The notes: generated by a model from the sequence alone, not told the origin. Positions 44,371 through 52,600 are shown, numbered from the stretch's first letter. The stretch: 64,000 nt of DNA from an uncultured bacterium (GCA_903834785.1 CAILKP010000093.1:62001-126000), one strand, 5' to 3'. Numbers and translations: made by a program.

Positions 44371-45741
44371 TCACCGCCGCGTCTTGGGGTCGAACGCCTC
44401 CCGAAGCGCTTCACCCACAAAGTTCAGGGCCAGCAGCGTAAGGCCCAGCAGCAAACATGGGAACACCAGCAGCCACCACTGGCTCTGCACCAGGTTCAGC
44501 TGCTCCAGCCCGTCCGATGCCAGGTTCCCCCAGCTCGGCAGCGGCGGCTTGACACCAATCCCAAGGAAGCTCAGGAAGCTCTCCTGAAGAATCGCCTGCG
44601 GTATCGTCAATGTGGCATACACGATGATCGGCCCCACCAGGTTCGGAAGCAGGTGCCGGAAAAAGATCCGCCGCCGCGACGCCCCGACCGCCCGGGCTGC
44701 CTCCACAAACGGCTGACTCTTCAGAGACAGAACCTGCCCGCGCACCACCCGGGCCATCGTCAGCCAACTCACACCACCGATCGCCAAAAGCAATGTCCCG
44801 AGTTCCAGCAGCATTCGTCCCGTGGATGCAAGCTCCCGCCGAGCCAGGTCCGGGTGCGACTCTGCCTTCAGTCTCAGCGCCTCCGCCAGTCCTTTGTCCT
44901 GGCTCAGTCGTTCTCGGACCCTCCTGGATTCCGGAACCGCCGCGGCCGGCCCCGCCTCAGCCTGCATCAGCTCAGCCGCAGCCTGGCGCACAAACGCCTC
45001 CCGCGCACGCCCACGCCCTGTGTACTCCTCAATCATCGCGCTCGATGCCACGGCCAGCAGCACTACCAGCAGCACATACGGCAACCCGTACAGCACGTCG
45101 ATGAACCGCATCATCACCGAGTCCACCACCCCGCCCAGATAGCCCGCGATCGCGCCGTACAGCGTCCCCAGCACCACAGACAACGCCGCGGCAAGCACGC
45201 CCACCGCCAGCGACACGCTCCCTCCCACCAGCAGCCGCGTCAGCAAATCACGCCCGAGCACATCCGTGCCCAGTGCCGGCTTGGGCAAGAACACCGCCCT
45301 CTCCGCCTCGCCGATCCGCGGTGCCTGCTTACGCATGGTCTCAACATCAACCCCGGCCTCATCGGCCATAGCCAGCAGTGCCGCCTGCTCGGAAGCCGCC
45401 TTCCGACGTGCCGCAGCCGGGGTCCCCTCTGCCGCAGGCCACCAGAACGGCGGCAAGTGCCGGGCTGCCCGCTGCTGCGCCTCGTACGCCGGGCTCTCCG
45501 GCCGCTCCGCTGCGGGCAGGTGCTGCGTCCCTGGCTCCTGCCGATTCGCCAGCGTCAGCGTCAGCGTCGCAAAGCACGCCAGTGCAATCACCGTCAGGGT
45601 CAGAAAGCCGATCCGACTCGCCGTCGTGCCCAGCAGTACCCGGATGATGGATCGCGGCGCAACCACAGCCGCGCGTGCCGCCCCCAGGTCGCCCGCGGCT
45701 TCCCCCGGCTCGGTCTGGCGTGCTGTCGGATTGGTCTGCAT
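44371..45741 (-). CDS. Second DppC-type ABC permease with two insertions
   Basis: A 456-residue DppC/OppC-like permease. The first helix (IGFLTLTVIALACFATLTLTL) is followed by a roughly 90-residue, Ala/Glu/Pro-rich insertion; a second charged insertion (about residues 240-300, with ARREL, QAAAELMQAEAG and KAESHPDLA segments) interrupts the core between helices. The core has GTDVLGRDLLTRLL, an EAA loop SLKSQPFVEAARAVGASRR and ends EALREAFDP. It may be an alternative partner for the DppB-type permease, or part of a second transporter. Start ATG at 45741; apt lies 26 bases upstream. Confidence 0.85.
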   Translation of the reverse strand: MQTNPTARQTEPGEAAGDLGAARAAVVAPRSIIRVLLGTTASRIGFLTLTVIALACFATLTLTLANRQEPGTQHLPAAERPESPAYEAQQRAARHLPPFWWPAAEGTPAAARRKAASEQAALLAMADEAGVDVETMRKQAPRIGEAERAVFLPKPALGTDVLGRDLLTRLLVGGSVSLAVGVLAAALSVVLGTLYGAIAGYLGGVVDSVMMRFIDVLYGLPYVLLVVLLAVASSAMIEEYTGRGRAREAFVRQAAAELMQAEAGPAAAVPESRRVRERLSQDKGLAEALRLKAESHPDLARRELASTGRMLLELGTLLLAIGGVSWLTMARVVRGQVLSLKSQPFVEAARAVGASRRRIFFRHLLPNLVGPIIVYATLTIPQAILQESFLSFLGIGVKPPLPSWGNLASDGLEQLNLVQSQWWLLVFPCLLLGLTLLALNFVGEALREAFDPKTRR

Positions 45742-45767
45742 CGGCCGATCAGTCTCACTACCAAGTG

Positions 45768-46295
45768 TCAGTACTGAATCACGCTGCGAACCTCACCATA
45801 CTCCGACAGCTTGTCCCGCCCGGCCAGGCCCTTGAGCTCGATGAGCACGGAAATGCCTGCAATCTCGGCCCCCAGCGACCGAACCAGCTTGCAGCACGCC
45901 TCCATCGTCCCGCCCGTGGCCAGCAGGTCATCAACCAGCACAATCCGCTGGCCTGGCTTCACCGCATCGCTGTGAATCTCCAGCCGGTCCTGGCCGTACT
46001 CCAGTTCGTAGCCCATCTCCACCTTTCGCGCCGGCAGCTTGCCCGGCTTGCGGATCGGCACAAAGCCAGCCGACAGCGACTGCGCCATCGCCGTGCCGAA
46101 GATGAACCCGCGCGACTCGGCCCCCGCCACCAGGTCCACGTGCTTGCCCCGGAACGGGTTGACCATCAGCTCCACCGACAGCGCCAGCCCGGCCGGGTCA
46201 CTCAGCAGCGGCGTGAAATCCCGGAACAGAATCCCCGGCTTGGGAAAATCCGGAACATCGCGGATGAGCGAGCGAAGCAGAGCTGTCTGGTCCAT
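45768..46295 (-). CDS. apt: Adenine phosphoribosyltransferase
   Basis: Purine salvage enzyme making AMP from adenine and PRPP. The 175-residue protein starts MDQTALLRSLIRDVPDFPKP (ATG 46295) and carries VPIRKPGKLP and the PRPP-binding motif VLVDDLLATGGT (about 119-130), with the FRDFTPLL segment and the AGAESRGFIFG core. A TTG at 46316 is in frame and less likely. It is the first gene of the minus-strand run and lies 26 bases before the second DppC-type permease; the link may be shared transcription only. It is divergent from groES. Confidence 0.93.
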   Translation of the reverse strand: MDQTALLRSLIRDVPDFPKPGILFRDFTPLLSDPAGLALSVELMVNPFRGKHVDLVAGAESRGFIFGTAMAQSLSAGFVPIRKPGKLPARKVEMGYELEYGQDRLEIHSDAVKPGQRIVLVDDLLATGGTMEACCKLVRSLGAEIAGISVLIELKGLAGRDKLSEYGEVRSVIQY

Positions 46296-46404
46296 GCGGG
46301 CAGGTCCCTTGTGCAAGCAGGAAAAAGCGTCCGGTCCTTCCCCGTTGGGGCACCAAGGTTAGCCCCGCGTCCTCCCCGCCCGCACCCGCACGCTTCGAAG
46401 CGAT

Positions 46405-46410
46405 TACAAT
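46405..46410 (+). promoter_or_regulatory. Candidate -10 of a leaderless groES transcript
   Basis: TACAAT ends five bases before the groES ATG (46416). In the usual spacing, transcription would begin at or beside the A of the ATG, giving a leaderless mRNA; no Shine-Dalgarno precedes the ATG. I do not see a strong -35. Confidence 0.35.
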
Positions 46411-46415
46411 CCTCC

Positions 46416-46745
46416 ATGCCCGACGACAACGCCAAGAAGACCGCAGCCAAGCTTGAGATCGTCGAGCCCATCGGCGATCGCGTCCTGATCCGCAAGGACG
46501 AGGACAAGAAGCAGACCAAGCAGGGCATCCATCTGCCAGACAAGATCGAGATCCCCACCATCACCGGCCGCGTCGTCGCCATCTCTGCCAAGGTCGACCG
46601 CGACGAGAACTACCCGATCAAGCGCTACGACCGCGTGCTGTTCAACCCCAAGCACGCCGTCCCCGTCGAGTTCGAGGGCGACAACCGCCTCTTCGTCATC
46701 CCCATCGAGGATGTCGTCGCCGTCTTCCGCAAGTCCGACGAGTGA
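46416..46745 (+). CDS. groES: GroES-type co-chaperonin
   Basis: A 109-residue 10-kDa chaperonin-like protein. The core is KLEIVEPIGDRVLIRKDEDKKQTKQGIHLP (quoted only as a guide: VEPIGDRVLIRKDED), with the mobile loop region and IEDVVAVF at the end, as in GroES, which caps the GroEL folding chamber. It has an N-terminal extension of about 12 residues before the first strand. GroEL is not in the window, and planctomycetes often carry several groES-like genes, so this may be an orphan paralogue. The ATG at 46416 is chosen because the longer upstream in-frame reading has no similarity. Confidence 0.9.
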   Translation: MPDDNAKKTAAKLEIVEPIGDRVLIRKDEDKKQTKQGIHLPDKIEIPTITGRVVAISAKVDRDENYPIKRYDRVLFNPKHAVPVEFEGDNRLFVIPIEDVVAVFRKSDE

Positions 46746-46812
46746 GCCTTACTGCCGGCAGTGGGGGGTACCTTCCGCGCCACGGCCCCAGGCAGCACTT
46801 CCGCCAAACGAA

Positions 46813-46840
46813 AAACGCCGGGCCTCACGGTCCGGCGTTT
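46813..46840. terminator. Bidirectional terminator between groES and csrA
   Basis: Stem AAACGCCGG (46813-46821) / CCGGCGTTT (46832-46840) with a ten-base loop that can extend the pairing. The minus-strand side ends in a T-run of five (A-run at 46811-46815), so it best serves csrA; the plus side gives a weaker TTT for groES. Confidence 0.8.
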
Positions 46841-46867
46841 GTACTTCAGTTTTCAATCGATTCTCAC

Positions 46868-47146
46868 TCAGCCCCCGGCAGCGGTCTTCGGCCGGATCGT
46901 GCCGATGATCTCGGGCAGTTCGATCGACTGGCCCTCGGCCAGCTTGATCTCGATCTCCGCAGTCACCGTCTCGTCCGTGGCCTTCTGGTCGGCCACCTCG
47001 CGGCGGTTGATCTGCACATGCTTGGGAAACTCAAACGCCAGGCGCACGCGATCGCCGCGGATCTGAGCAACTCGAATGACACCCAGCGGGTTCTTCGGGT
47101 CACCGACGACGACTTCCTGACCTTGTTGACGCGTCACAACCAGCAT
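46868..47146 (-). CDS. csrA: Carbon storage regulator
   Basis: An RNA-binding dimer that controls translation of many mRNAs by masking Shine-Dalgarno sites. The 92-residue product starts MLVVTRQQGQEVVVGD and continues with the typical strand block VIRVAQIRGDRVRLAFEFPKHVQINRREV (residues about 25-52), then a longer C-terminal tail than the usual 61 residues. The ATG at 47146 has a perfect AGGAGGT (47151-47157) five bases upstream, in contrast to most genes here. A NifU-type gene precedes it on the same strand by 153 bases and a terminator follows. Flagellar regulation is a common CsrA target, and cheY and fapA-like genes lie at the other end of the window. Confidence 0.93.
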   Translation of the reverse strand: MLVVTRQQGQEVVVGDPKNPLGVIRVAQIRGDRVRLAFEFPKHVQINRREVADQKATDETVTAEIEIKLAEGQSIELPEIIGTIRPKTAAGG

Positions 47147-47150
47147 TCGG

Positions 47151-47157
47151 ACCTCCT
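47151..47157 (-). promoter_or_regulatory. Consensus Shine-Dalgarno of csrA
   Basis: AGGAGGT on the minus strand with five bases to the ATG at 47146. It fixes the csrA start and is the strongest ribosome-binding site seen in the window. Confidence 0.85.
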
Positions 47158-47299
47158 GTCCACGATGCGGACAACACCGCATCGACTCGGTGGCCGTCGA
47201 TCAGCCACGCTCTTCAATATACCACGGTTTTCGGCCCGTGGCCTCAATCACGAACACAAGTTGCGCAGGACCCACCCAGGAACGTCTGATAATCTACGC

Positions 47300-47557
47300 T
47301 TATTCCACAGAGTCTACAGATTCGACGCTCTTGACCTCTGGACAGTGGGCGCGGATATTGCGCTCTATCCCCTGTTTCAGGGTTACCGTGCTCGAAGGGC
47401 ATCCCACGCACGCCCCGTGCAGCCGGATCTTTGCCACGCCCTCGGCGGTGACCTCCACCAGTTCAACATCCCCGCCGTCAGCCTGCACCGTCGGTCGGAT
47501 CAGCGACAGGATGGTGCTGACTCGTTCGTTAAGCGTGCTGGTAGACGGTGCGGACAT
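47300..47557 (-). CDS. NifU-like C-terminal domain (Fe-S scaffold)
   Basis: An 85-residue protein equal to a single NifU C-terminal/Nfu domain. It shows IRPTVQADGGDVELVEVT and the cluster-binding C-x2-C in GACVGCPSSTVTL, followed by the amphipathic helix QGIERNI. Such proteins carry transient [4Fe-4S] clusters for apo-enzyme maturation. No other suf or isc genes are adjacent. Start ATG at 47557. Confidence 0.92.
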   Translation of the reverse strand: MSAPSTSTLNERVSTILSLIRPTVQADGGDVELVEVTAEGVAKIRLHGACVGCPSSTVTLKQGIERNIRAHCPEVKSVESVDSVE

Positions 47558-47659
47558 CCCACCATTGTAAGCCGGCGCATGAACCGGCGTTCCGTTGGGG
47601 CGACTTCGCCTCCCCCTCGGCCCCTTGGCGGCACCCCGGCTCGGTTATCCTGTCCGCCT

Positions 47660-49231
47660 ATGGCAAGGATGCTTGTTTCCCGCTCCCTCCCGCGTCGCTC
47701 TCGTGCAACCGCCTTCGTTCTGGTAGCCCTGGTCGGTGCCAGCACCGTCCTGCTCTCCTGCGGCAGCAGCCCTGCCAAGCAGCCGGCCGACCCCGCCAAG
47801 GTCGCCGCCAACCCCGACGAGCTCGTCAGCGACCGCGTCGAAGCCGTTGATGCCATCTGGAAGCGCCGCCTCACGGTCTCCCGTACCGAGGCCCGCGAGG
47901 GCATGAAGAACATCGTCTGGTCCCCGCGTTACGCCCAGCCCGTGCGTGAGCGTGCCATCTGGTGGCTTCTGAGCGACACCGAGGACAAAGAAAACCTCGA
48001 CACCCGAACGTCGCTCTCACTCCGGCTGCCGCAGGAACTTAGCCCGGACATGATCGCCTACATCTGCGGTCTTGCGGGCGACCGCAACTGGTCCGAGTTC
48101 GCCGCTCCCGCCGTCCGCAGCTGGGCCCGTCGCCTCCAGGGGCTCGACGATACTGAGCGTGCCGAGCGAAAGCTGCTCGAGAAGCTCAGCGGCAAGTCGG
48201 CAGAGGCCGCAGTCTTCGCCATCTTCGCGGCCACCCCCGGTGCCGATGCCAAGCTCTCGCCGCAGGCCCTTGACCGAGCCGAGAAGTCCCGCCGCGCCGC
48301 CTGGGAAGTCCTCACCCGTCTCGATGCCGATGGTCAGAAACGCACGGCACTGCTGGCAACGCTCACCCCCGCCGCCGCGGCAGACCCGCTCATCAGCGAT
48401 ATCCGCGCCTGCGCAACGGAGTTCTCCTGTGTTCCGCTGACGGACTCCCAGCTCCAGTGGCTCACCGCACTCCGCGACTTTGCCGACAAGACCGACGGTG
48501 CCGCTCGCCGCCAGTGGTGGACCGAGGCCGCCGGCGCTGTCGCGCGTCTCTCGCCCGAGCAGCGGGCCGGCTTGCGTCTCCGCCACATCGAACCCGTCCG
48601 CTGGGCAGCGGCCAACCGTCCCCAATGGGTGGCCGCCGATCGTCAGGCCCTGCTCAGCCAGATAGCCGATCGCATCAAGCCTCGCACGATCTACACCCGC
48701 ACCGGCCCCTCACCCACAGCCGTGCTGACCAACGACGACACACTCTCAACCAACGCCAAGTCTCTCTCGTGGGGCGACTGCCTGGCCATCCTGATCATCG
48801 ACGATGCCCTCTCGACCGAAGGTGTCGGTAAGGAACTCTGGTCACAGGCCGAACGCGACATGAAGGACACCTCCACCGAGTACGGCGGTCTCGTCGAAGT
48901 CGCCGCCCCCGGAGAGAGCAAGCCGTTCCGCGTCACGCTCTTTCCGCCCCGCCCCACGCAGCGCAGCGGTGACAACCGCTTCGTCGCCTCCGACGACATG
49001 CTCCGCGCCGGCACCTGGGCCCTGGCCCACTATCACTTCCACGCCCAGCGCATGAACAACGCCGAGTACGCCGGCCCCGGCCCGGGTGATGAGGAGTTCG
49101 CAATCGAGCACGGCAAGAACTGCCTCGTCTTCACCCCGGTGCGCGAGGGTGATCTCAATGTCGATTTCTTCATCGCCGGTGGCATCAAGCTCGATCTCGG
49201 GGTCCTCCGGCAGGACGGCATCCGCCGCTGA
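47660..49231 (+). CDS. Hypothetical lipoprotein (523 aa)
   Basis: No family recognised. The N-terminus is basic (MARMLVSRSLPRRSRA) then a hydrophobic stretch ending VLLSC, a lipobox giving a lipidated cysteine at about residue 34, so the protein should be membrane-anchored outside the cytoplasm. The mature part is mostly alpha-helical and hydrophilic (for example repeated R/E/D-rich helices in residues 60-280); the C-terminal ~200 residues include TNAKSLSWGDCLAILIIDDA and FVASDDMLRAGTWALAHYHFHAQ. The ATG at 47660 is preferred; ATG 47669 is also possible. It precedes the M48 peptidase gene, from which a ten-base tandem repeat separates it. Confidence 0.75.
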   Translation: MARMLVSRSLPRRSRATAFVLVALVGASTVLLSCGSSPAKQPADPAKVAANPDELVSDRVEAVDAIWKRRLTVSRTEAREGMKNIVWSPRYAQPVRERAIWWLLSDTEDKENLDTRTSLSLRLPQELSPDMIAYICGLAGDRNWSEFAAPAVRSWARRLQGLDDTERAERKLLEKLSGKSAEAAVFAIFAATPGADAKLSPQALDRAEKSRRAAWEVLTRLDADGQKRTALLATLTPAAAADPLISDIRACATEFSCVPLTDSQLQWLTALRDFADKTDGAARRQWWTEAAGAVARLSPEQRAGLRLRHIEPVRWAAANRPQWVAADRQALLSQIADRIKPRTIYTRTGPSPTAVLTNDDTLSTNAKSLSWGDCLAILIIDDALSTEGVGKELWSQAERDMKDTSTEYGGLVEVAAPGESKPFRVTLFPPRPTQRSGDNRFVASDDMLRAGTWALAHYHFHAQRMNNAEYAGPGPGDEEFAIEHGKNCLVFTPVREGDLNVDFFIAGGIKLDLGVLRQDGIRR

Positions 49232-49277
49232 TCCCCGCCCCTCCCCGCCCCTCCCTGCCCCTCCCCGCCCCTCCCCG
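49232..49277 (+). repeat. Ten-base tandem repeat TCCCCGCCCC, about 4.6 copies
   Basis: The unit TCCCCGCCCC repeats directly after the lipoprotein stop codon (copy three has one change, T for C), ending 36 bases before the M48 GTG start. The opposite strand carries spaced G-runs that could form a G-quadruplex. It looks like a short variable-number repeat in an intergenic region. Confidence 0.75.
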
Positions 49278-49312
49278 GCACCTCCGTACGCCATCGCACC
49301 ACCCCGCCAGCC

Positions 49313-50968
49313 GTGTACATCCATGTCATCCTGCTGTTCATGACCGTGCTCCTGCACGACAACCTCCGAGCGGGGACCGGTGCAGGCACATCAGCCGGAC
49401 CGCACCCCTGGCTCACCCTCGCAATCGCCGTCGTCCCCCAACTGCTGCTCGTCTTGATCTCCCTGGTGGTCACCGCCCGGGGAACCCGTAAGTTCGAGCA
49501 CACCCGCCGCGGCGATCATCTCCTCGCCGCCGACATCACTCCCCGTCTCCTCTGGCTCTCGGCAGGCGTCCATTGCTGGGCCATCTTCTTTGGCCACTGG
49601 GCCGAACTTGTCCGCTTCAACATCGGCAACATCATCGCTATCGATGAACTGCTCATCTGTGCCCCCGCCCTGGCCTGCACCATCGGCCTCATCGCCTCCC
49701 GATACTCCGTCGAGCGCCGCATCCACGAATTGCTGCTGGTCAGCAGCATCGACCGCGGCGAACCCATCGCGCCGCTGCCCCCGCGTGCACGCTGGGTTAA
49801 CCTGCAGGTTCGCCATCAGCTTCTGGTCGTCCTGATTCCCCTTGCCCTGACCACCGGCTGGGGCGAGGCCGTCACGCGCTCGCTCAACCTGCTCTTTGAT
49901 CAGGCCATTCGCCGTGGTGACACCTGGTGGCTCTACCCCGTTGCCGATTGGCTCGCCGCAGGCGATGGCAGCCGCGCCCACGCCGCAGAACTCATCTTGC
50001 AGATCACCGGCATCTTCGGTGTTCTGTCTCTCGTCCCGCTCGGTCTGCCCCTGCTCTGGGATGTCCGCCCCATCCGCACCGGCGAACTCGCCGAGGTCCT
50101 CACCGAGATGTGCCGCCGCGAGGCCGTGCGATTCCGCGACATCCTGCTTTGGCGCACCGATGGCTCCGTGCTCAACGGCGCGGTCGTCGGCGTCGTGCCC
50201 TGGGCCCGTTACGTCCTGCTGACCGACGCCCTCGTTGAGCGGCTGCCCCGCGAGCAGCTCATGGCCGTCATGGCCCACGAACTCGCCCACGCCAAGCTGC
50301 GTCACATTCTCTGGTTGGCCGGCTCGCTCATCGTCGGCAGCACCATCGGTGCCGTCGCCACCTATTCCGCGGGTTGGGCCGTGCACCACTACACGGGCCT
50401 CGGCAGCACCCAGGGGCACGTCCTTCTCGCCTCCATCGGCTCGGTCCTCGCCGGCATCAGCATCATGGGCGCTGTCAGCCGCCGTTTCGAGTGGCAGGCC
50501 GACGCCTTCGCCGTCAAACACCTCTCCGCCCGCGGCAGGTGGGAGATCCTCGAGCGTGTCGTCCCCGATGAGCCGGCAGGAACCGACTCCATCGGCCCCA
50601 CGCCGCTTGAACTGGAGGCAGCCTACGGGCTGACGATGGCTCCCCAGCCGCCGCTGGAGCAGGAACCGCCCGCGCCAACGTTCGTCCGCCGCACCATCAC
50701 GGCCGATGGCTCACGCATCGTCGGCCCTGCCGTCGAAGCCATGGCCGGTGCCCTGCTCAGCGTCGCCCGCCTCAACCACATCCCCGTCCGCAAGTGGACC
50801 TTCCGTCACGGCTCCATCGCCGAACGCATCGCCCGTATCCGTCGCCTTCAGGGGCTTCCGCCCTCCCGCCTGCCGATCGATCGCGTGGTGCTGTGGTGCA
50901 AACTCGCTATCGCCACAGGCATGCTCATCGTCATCGGCCTGACCGTTCGCGAGCTTCTCATCGGCTAA
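49313..50968 (+). CDS. M48 family metallopeptidase (multi-pass membrane)
   Basis: A 551-residue zinc peptidase of the HtpX/Ste24 type. The zinc motif is HELAH at 322-326, and the third ligand is in FEWQADAFAV, as the family requires. Several hydrophobic segments at the N-terminus (for example VVPQLLLVLISLVVTARG) and around the active site (SLIVGSTIGAVATYSAGW) indicate a membrane protein. Members degrade misfolded membrane proteins or process lipoproteins. The start is a GTG at 49313; an internal ATG at 49340 is possible. The upstream spacing includes the ten-base tandem repeat. Confidence 0.88.
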   Translation: MYIHVILLFMTVLLHDNLRAGTGAGTSAGPHPWLTLAIAVVPQLLLVLISLVVTARGTRKFEHTRRGDHLLAADITPRLLWLSAGVHCWAIFFGHWAELVRFNIGNIIAIDELLICAPALACTIGLIASRYSVERRIHELLLVSSIDRGEPIAPLPPRARWVNLQVRHQLLVVLIPLALTTGWGEAVTRSLNLLFDQAIRRGDTWWLYPVADWLAAGDGSRAHAAELILQITGIFGVLSLVPLGLPLLWDVRPIRTGELAEVLTEMCRREAVRFRDILLWRTDGSVLNGAVVGVVPWARYVLLTDALVERLPREQLMAVMAHELAHAKLRHILWLAGSLIVGSTIGAVATYSAGWAVHHYTGLGSTQGHVLLASIGSVLAGISIMGAVSRRFEWQADAFAVKHLSARGRWEILERVVPDEPAGTDSIGPTPLELEAAYGLTMAPQPPLEQEPPAPTFVRRTITADGSRIVGPAVEAMAGALLSVARLNHIPVRKWTFRHGSIAERIARIRRLQGLPPSRLPIDRVVLWCKLAIATGMLIVIGLTVRELLIG

Positions 50969-51594
50969 GCCGGTCCTTGCCGCCTGGCCTGCCAGTCACT
51001 CCGCGTGATCGCGTAGCCGTTGATGTCCACGGCGACACCGTCCTTTCGTGCTTCGCACCGCCGCACGCCTTCCGCGGTCATCCCGACCCGGCGCATCACC
51101 CGCTCCGACCCCTCATTACCATCAAAGTACCCGGCAAAAATCCGCGCAAGGCCGAGCGTGCCGAATCCGTAGTCAATCACCGCGCCCGCCGCCTCGCTGG
51201 CAATACCAAGACTCCTGAAGTCCCGCCCCACCCAGTAGCCAAGTTCCGCCCGCGGCTGCGTCTTCGTCAGGATCAGTCCGGCCATCGCAACCAGCGTGCC
51301 CGCCGCGTGCGATCGCCCGTCCGCCGTGCTCAGCGTTTGCCCCAGCACCACCGCCAGCGGCAGCCCATCCCCGGCAGCAAGCAGCGACCGCGACAGCATG
51401 ATCCACTTGGCCGCATCGCCCACCGTGTACGGGTGCGGCACAGTCGTCGTCCATCGGCTGATCTCCGCGTCGTTGGCGACCTCAGCCAGCGGAAACAGAT
51501 CTCCCGGCCGAAGTGCACGCAGCAACAGCCGCGGCGTAACAATCCTGATCGAATCCGGATCCACCGTCCCGGTCGATTGATGCAAACTCAGCAC
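50965..51594 (-). CDS. GNAT family N-acetyltransferase (RimJ/RimL-like)
   Basis: A 209-residue acetyltransferase. The segment TPRLLLRALRPGDLFPLAEV (about 20-39) is a typical RimJ/RimL start, and the acetyl-CoA-binding loop lies in LGYWVGRDFRSLGIASEAAG (about 118-137), ending GNEGSERVMRRVGM. The substrate, a ribosomal protein or a small amine, is unknown. The start is a GTG (51592-51594) that overlaps the dapF stop codon (GTGCTGA), so the two genes are translationally coupled. Confidence 0.85.
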   Translation of the reverse strand: MLSLHQSTGTVDPDSIRIVTPRLLLRALRPGDLFPLAEVANDAEISRWTTTVPHPYTVGDAAKWIMLSRSLLAAGDGLPLAVVLGQTLSTADGRSHAAGTLVAMAGLILTKTQPRAELGYWVGRDFRSLGIASEAAGAVIDYGFGTLGLARIFAGYFDGNEGSERVMRRVGMTAEGVRRCEARKDGVAVDINGYAITRSDWQARRQGPA

Positions 51595-52523
51595 TTCCAG
51601 CCCGCCTTTCGCAGCAGCCCCGTACTCAGCGTCCCGCTGAACGTCTCGGTCGCCGGGCCGGTCATCATCACATGGTTCGTGCGGGCCTCCCAGTGGATCA
51701 TGAGCTCACCGCCAGGCAGTTCCAGCGTCGCGGCCCGATCAGCCCGGCCTGTCAGCACGCTGGCAACCAGAATCGCGCTCGCCCCCGTGCCCGATGCCAG
51801 CGTGATGCCCGAGCCCCGCTCCCAAGTTCTGGCCACAACGCATGTGCGTGACGGCACCATCACCACGTGCACGTTGGTCCGCCTCGGAAACGCCGGATGG
51901 TGCTCAATCAACCGTCCGAGCCTCTCAAGCGGCACCAGCTCCGGATTCTCGCAAAACAGCACCGCGTGCGGATTGCCCATCGACACGCACGTCACGCCGC
52001 TGGCCACGCCGCCCTGCCGCATCAGCTCCGCCAGTTCGCCGCTGCCGGCAAACTCCGTCAGTTCACCCTCAATGACCATCCCGTCGCGGGTCGGTGCCAG
52101 CAGCGTCGGCACCGCCGCCGCAGCCAGGATCGGTTCACCCATGTCCACCGTCGCCGCGGTCAGTTCGCCGCTGTCCCGGTCCACAATGTACCGAATGCTC
52201 AGCACCCCGCGGCCGGTTTCTACCAGCATCGGTTCCTCACGAATCCGCATGTGGTCATGAGCAAACTTGGCCACGCAGCGCACGCCGTTGCCGCACATCT
52301 CCGATTCCGATCCGTCAACGTTGAACATCCGCATCCGCACGTGTGCCTTGGTGCCCGCAGTGGGGGGGCACAGCAGGATCAACCCGTCGGAGCCCACACC
52401 AAAGTGCCGATCGCTCACCACTTGGGCCAGCGCGCCCAGGTCACACTCCGCCAGCCCCGGCTGGCCGACAACATCCACATAGACGTAGTCGTTGCCCAGG
52501 CCTTCATACTTGCGGAAGAACAT
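51588..52523 (-). CDS. dapF: Diaminopimelate epimerase homologue with Ser in place of the second catalytic Cys
   Basis: A 311-residue DapF homologue. The first active-site motif is intact (EMCGNGVRC, C77), and the active-site lineup is recognisable (TWERGSGIT). The second motif, normally LACGTGACA, reads LASGTGASA: S244 and S249 (codons tcg and agc). DapF uses a cysteine pair for LL/meso-diaminopimelate epimerisation, so this protein may be a variant with altered chemistry or a paralogue. Coding potential and length are otherwise normal, so I treat it as an intact gene. It starts at the ATG 52523 and is coupled to the GNAT gene by an overlapping stop/start. Confidence 0.85.
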   Translation of the reverse strand: MFFRKYEGLGNDYVYVDVVGQPGLAECDLGALAQVVSDRHFGVGSDGLILLCPPTAGTKAHVRMRMFNVDGSESEMCGNGVRCVAKFAHDHMRIREEPMLVETGRGVLSIRYIVDRDSGELTAATVDMGEPILAAAAVPTLLAPTRDGMVIEGELTEFAGSGELAELMRQGGVASGVTCVSMGNPHAVLFCENPELVPLERLGRLIEHHPAFPRRTNVHVVMVPSRTCVVARTWERGSGITLASGTGASAILVASVLTGRADRAATLELPGGELMIHWEARTNHVMMTGPATETFSGTLSTGLLRKAGWKC

Positions 52524-52600
52524 GACCTCTGTAGCTCCGTGTGTGGCCCGCCGTGCGTGGCTGGCGATCCATTAATCAACCTGTGTGGCCGAGCCAGCCC

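Noticed and set aside
45675-46415. A long in-frame extension upstream of groES
   Set aside because: The added sequence is Pro/Arg/His-rich and antisense to the apt gene; the GroES domain starts at the ATG 46416.
46742-47659. A 306-codon extension upstream of the lipoprotein ATG
   Set aside because: It crosses the csrA and NifU genes on the other strand and lacks a signal peptide, whereas the ATG at 47660 gives a clean lipobox.
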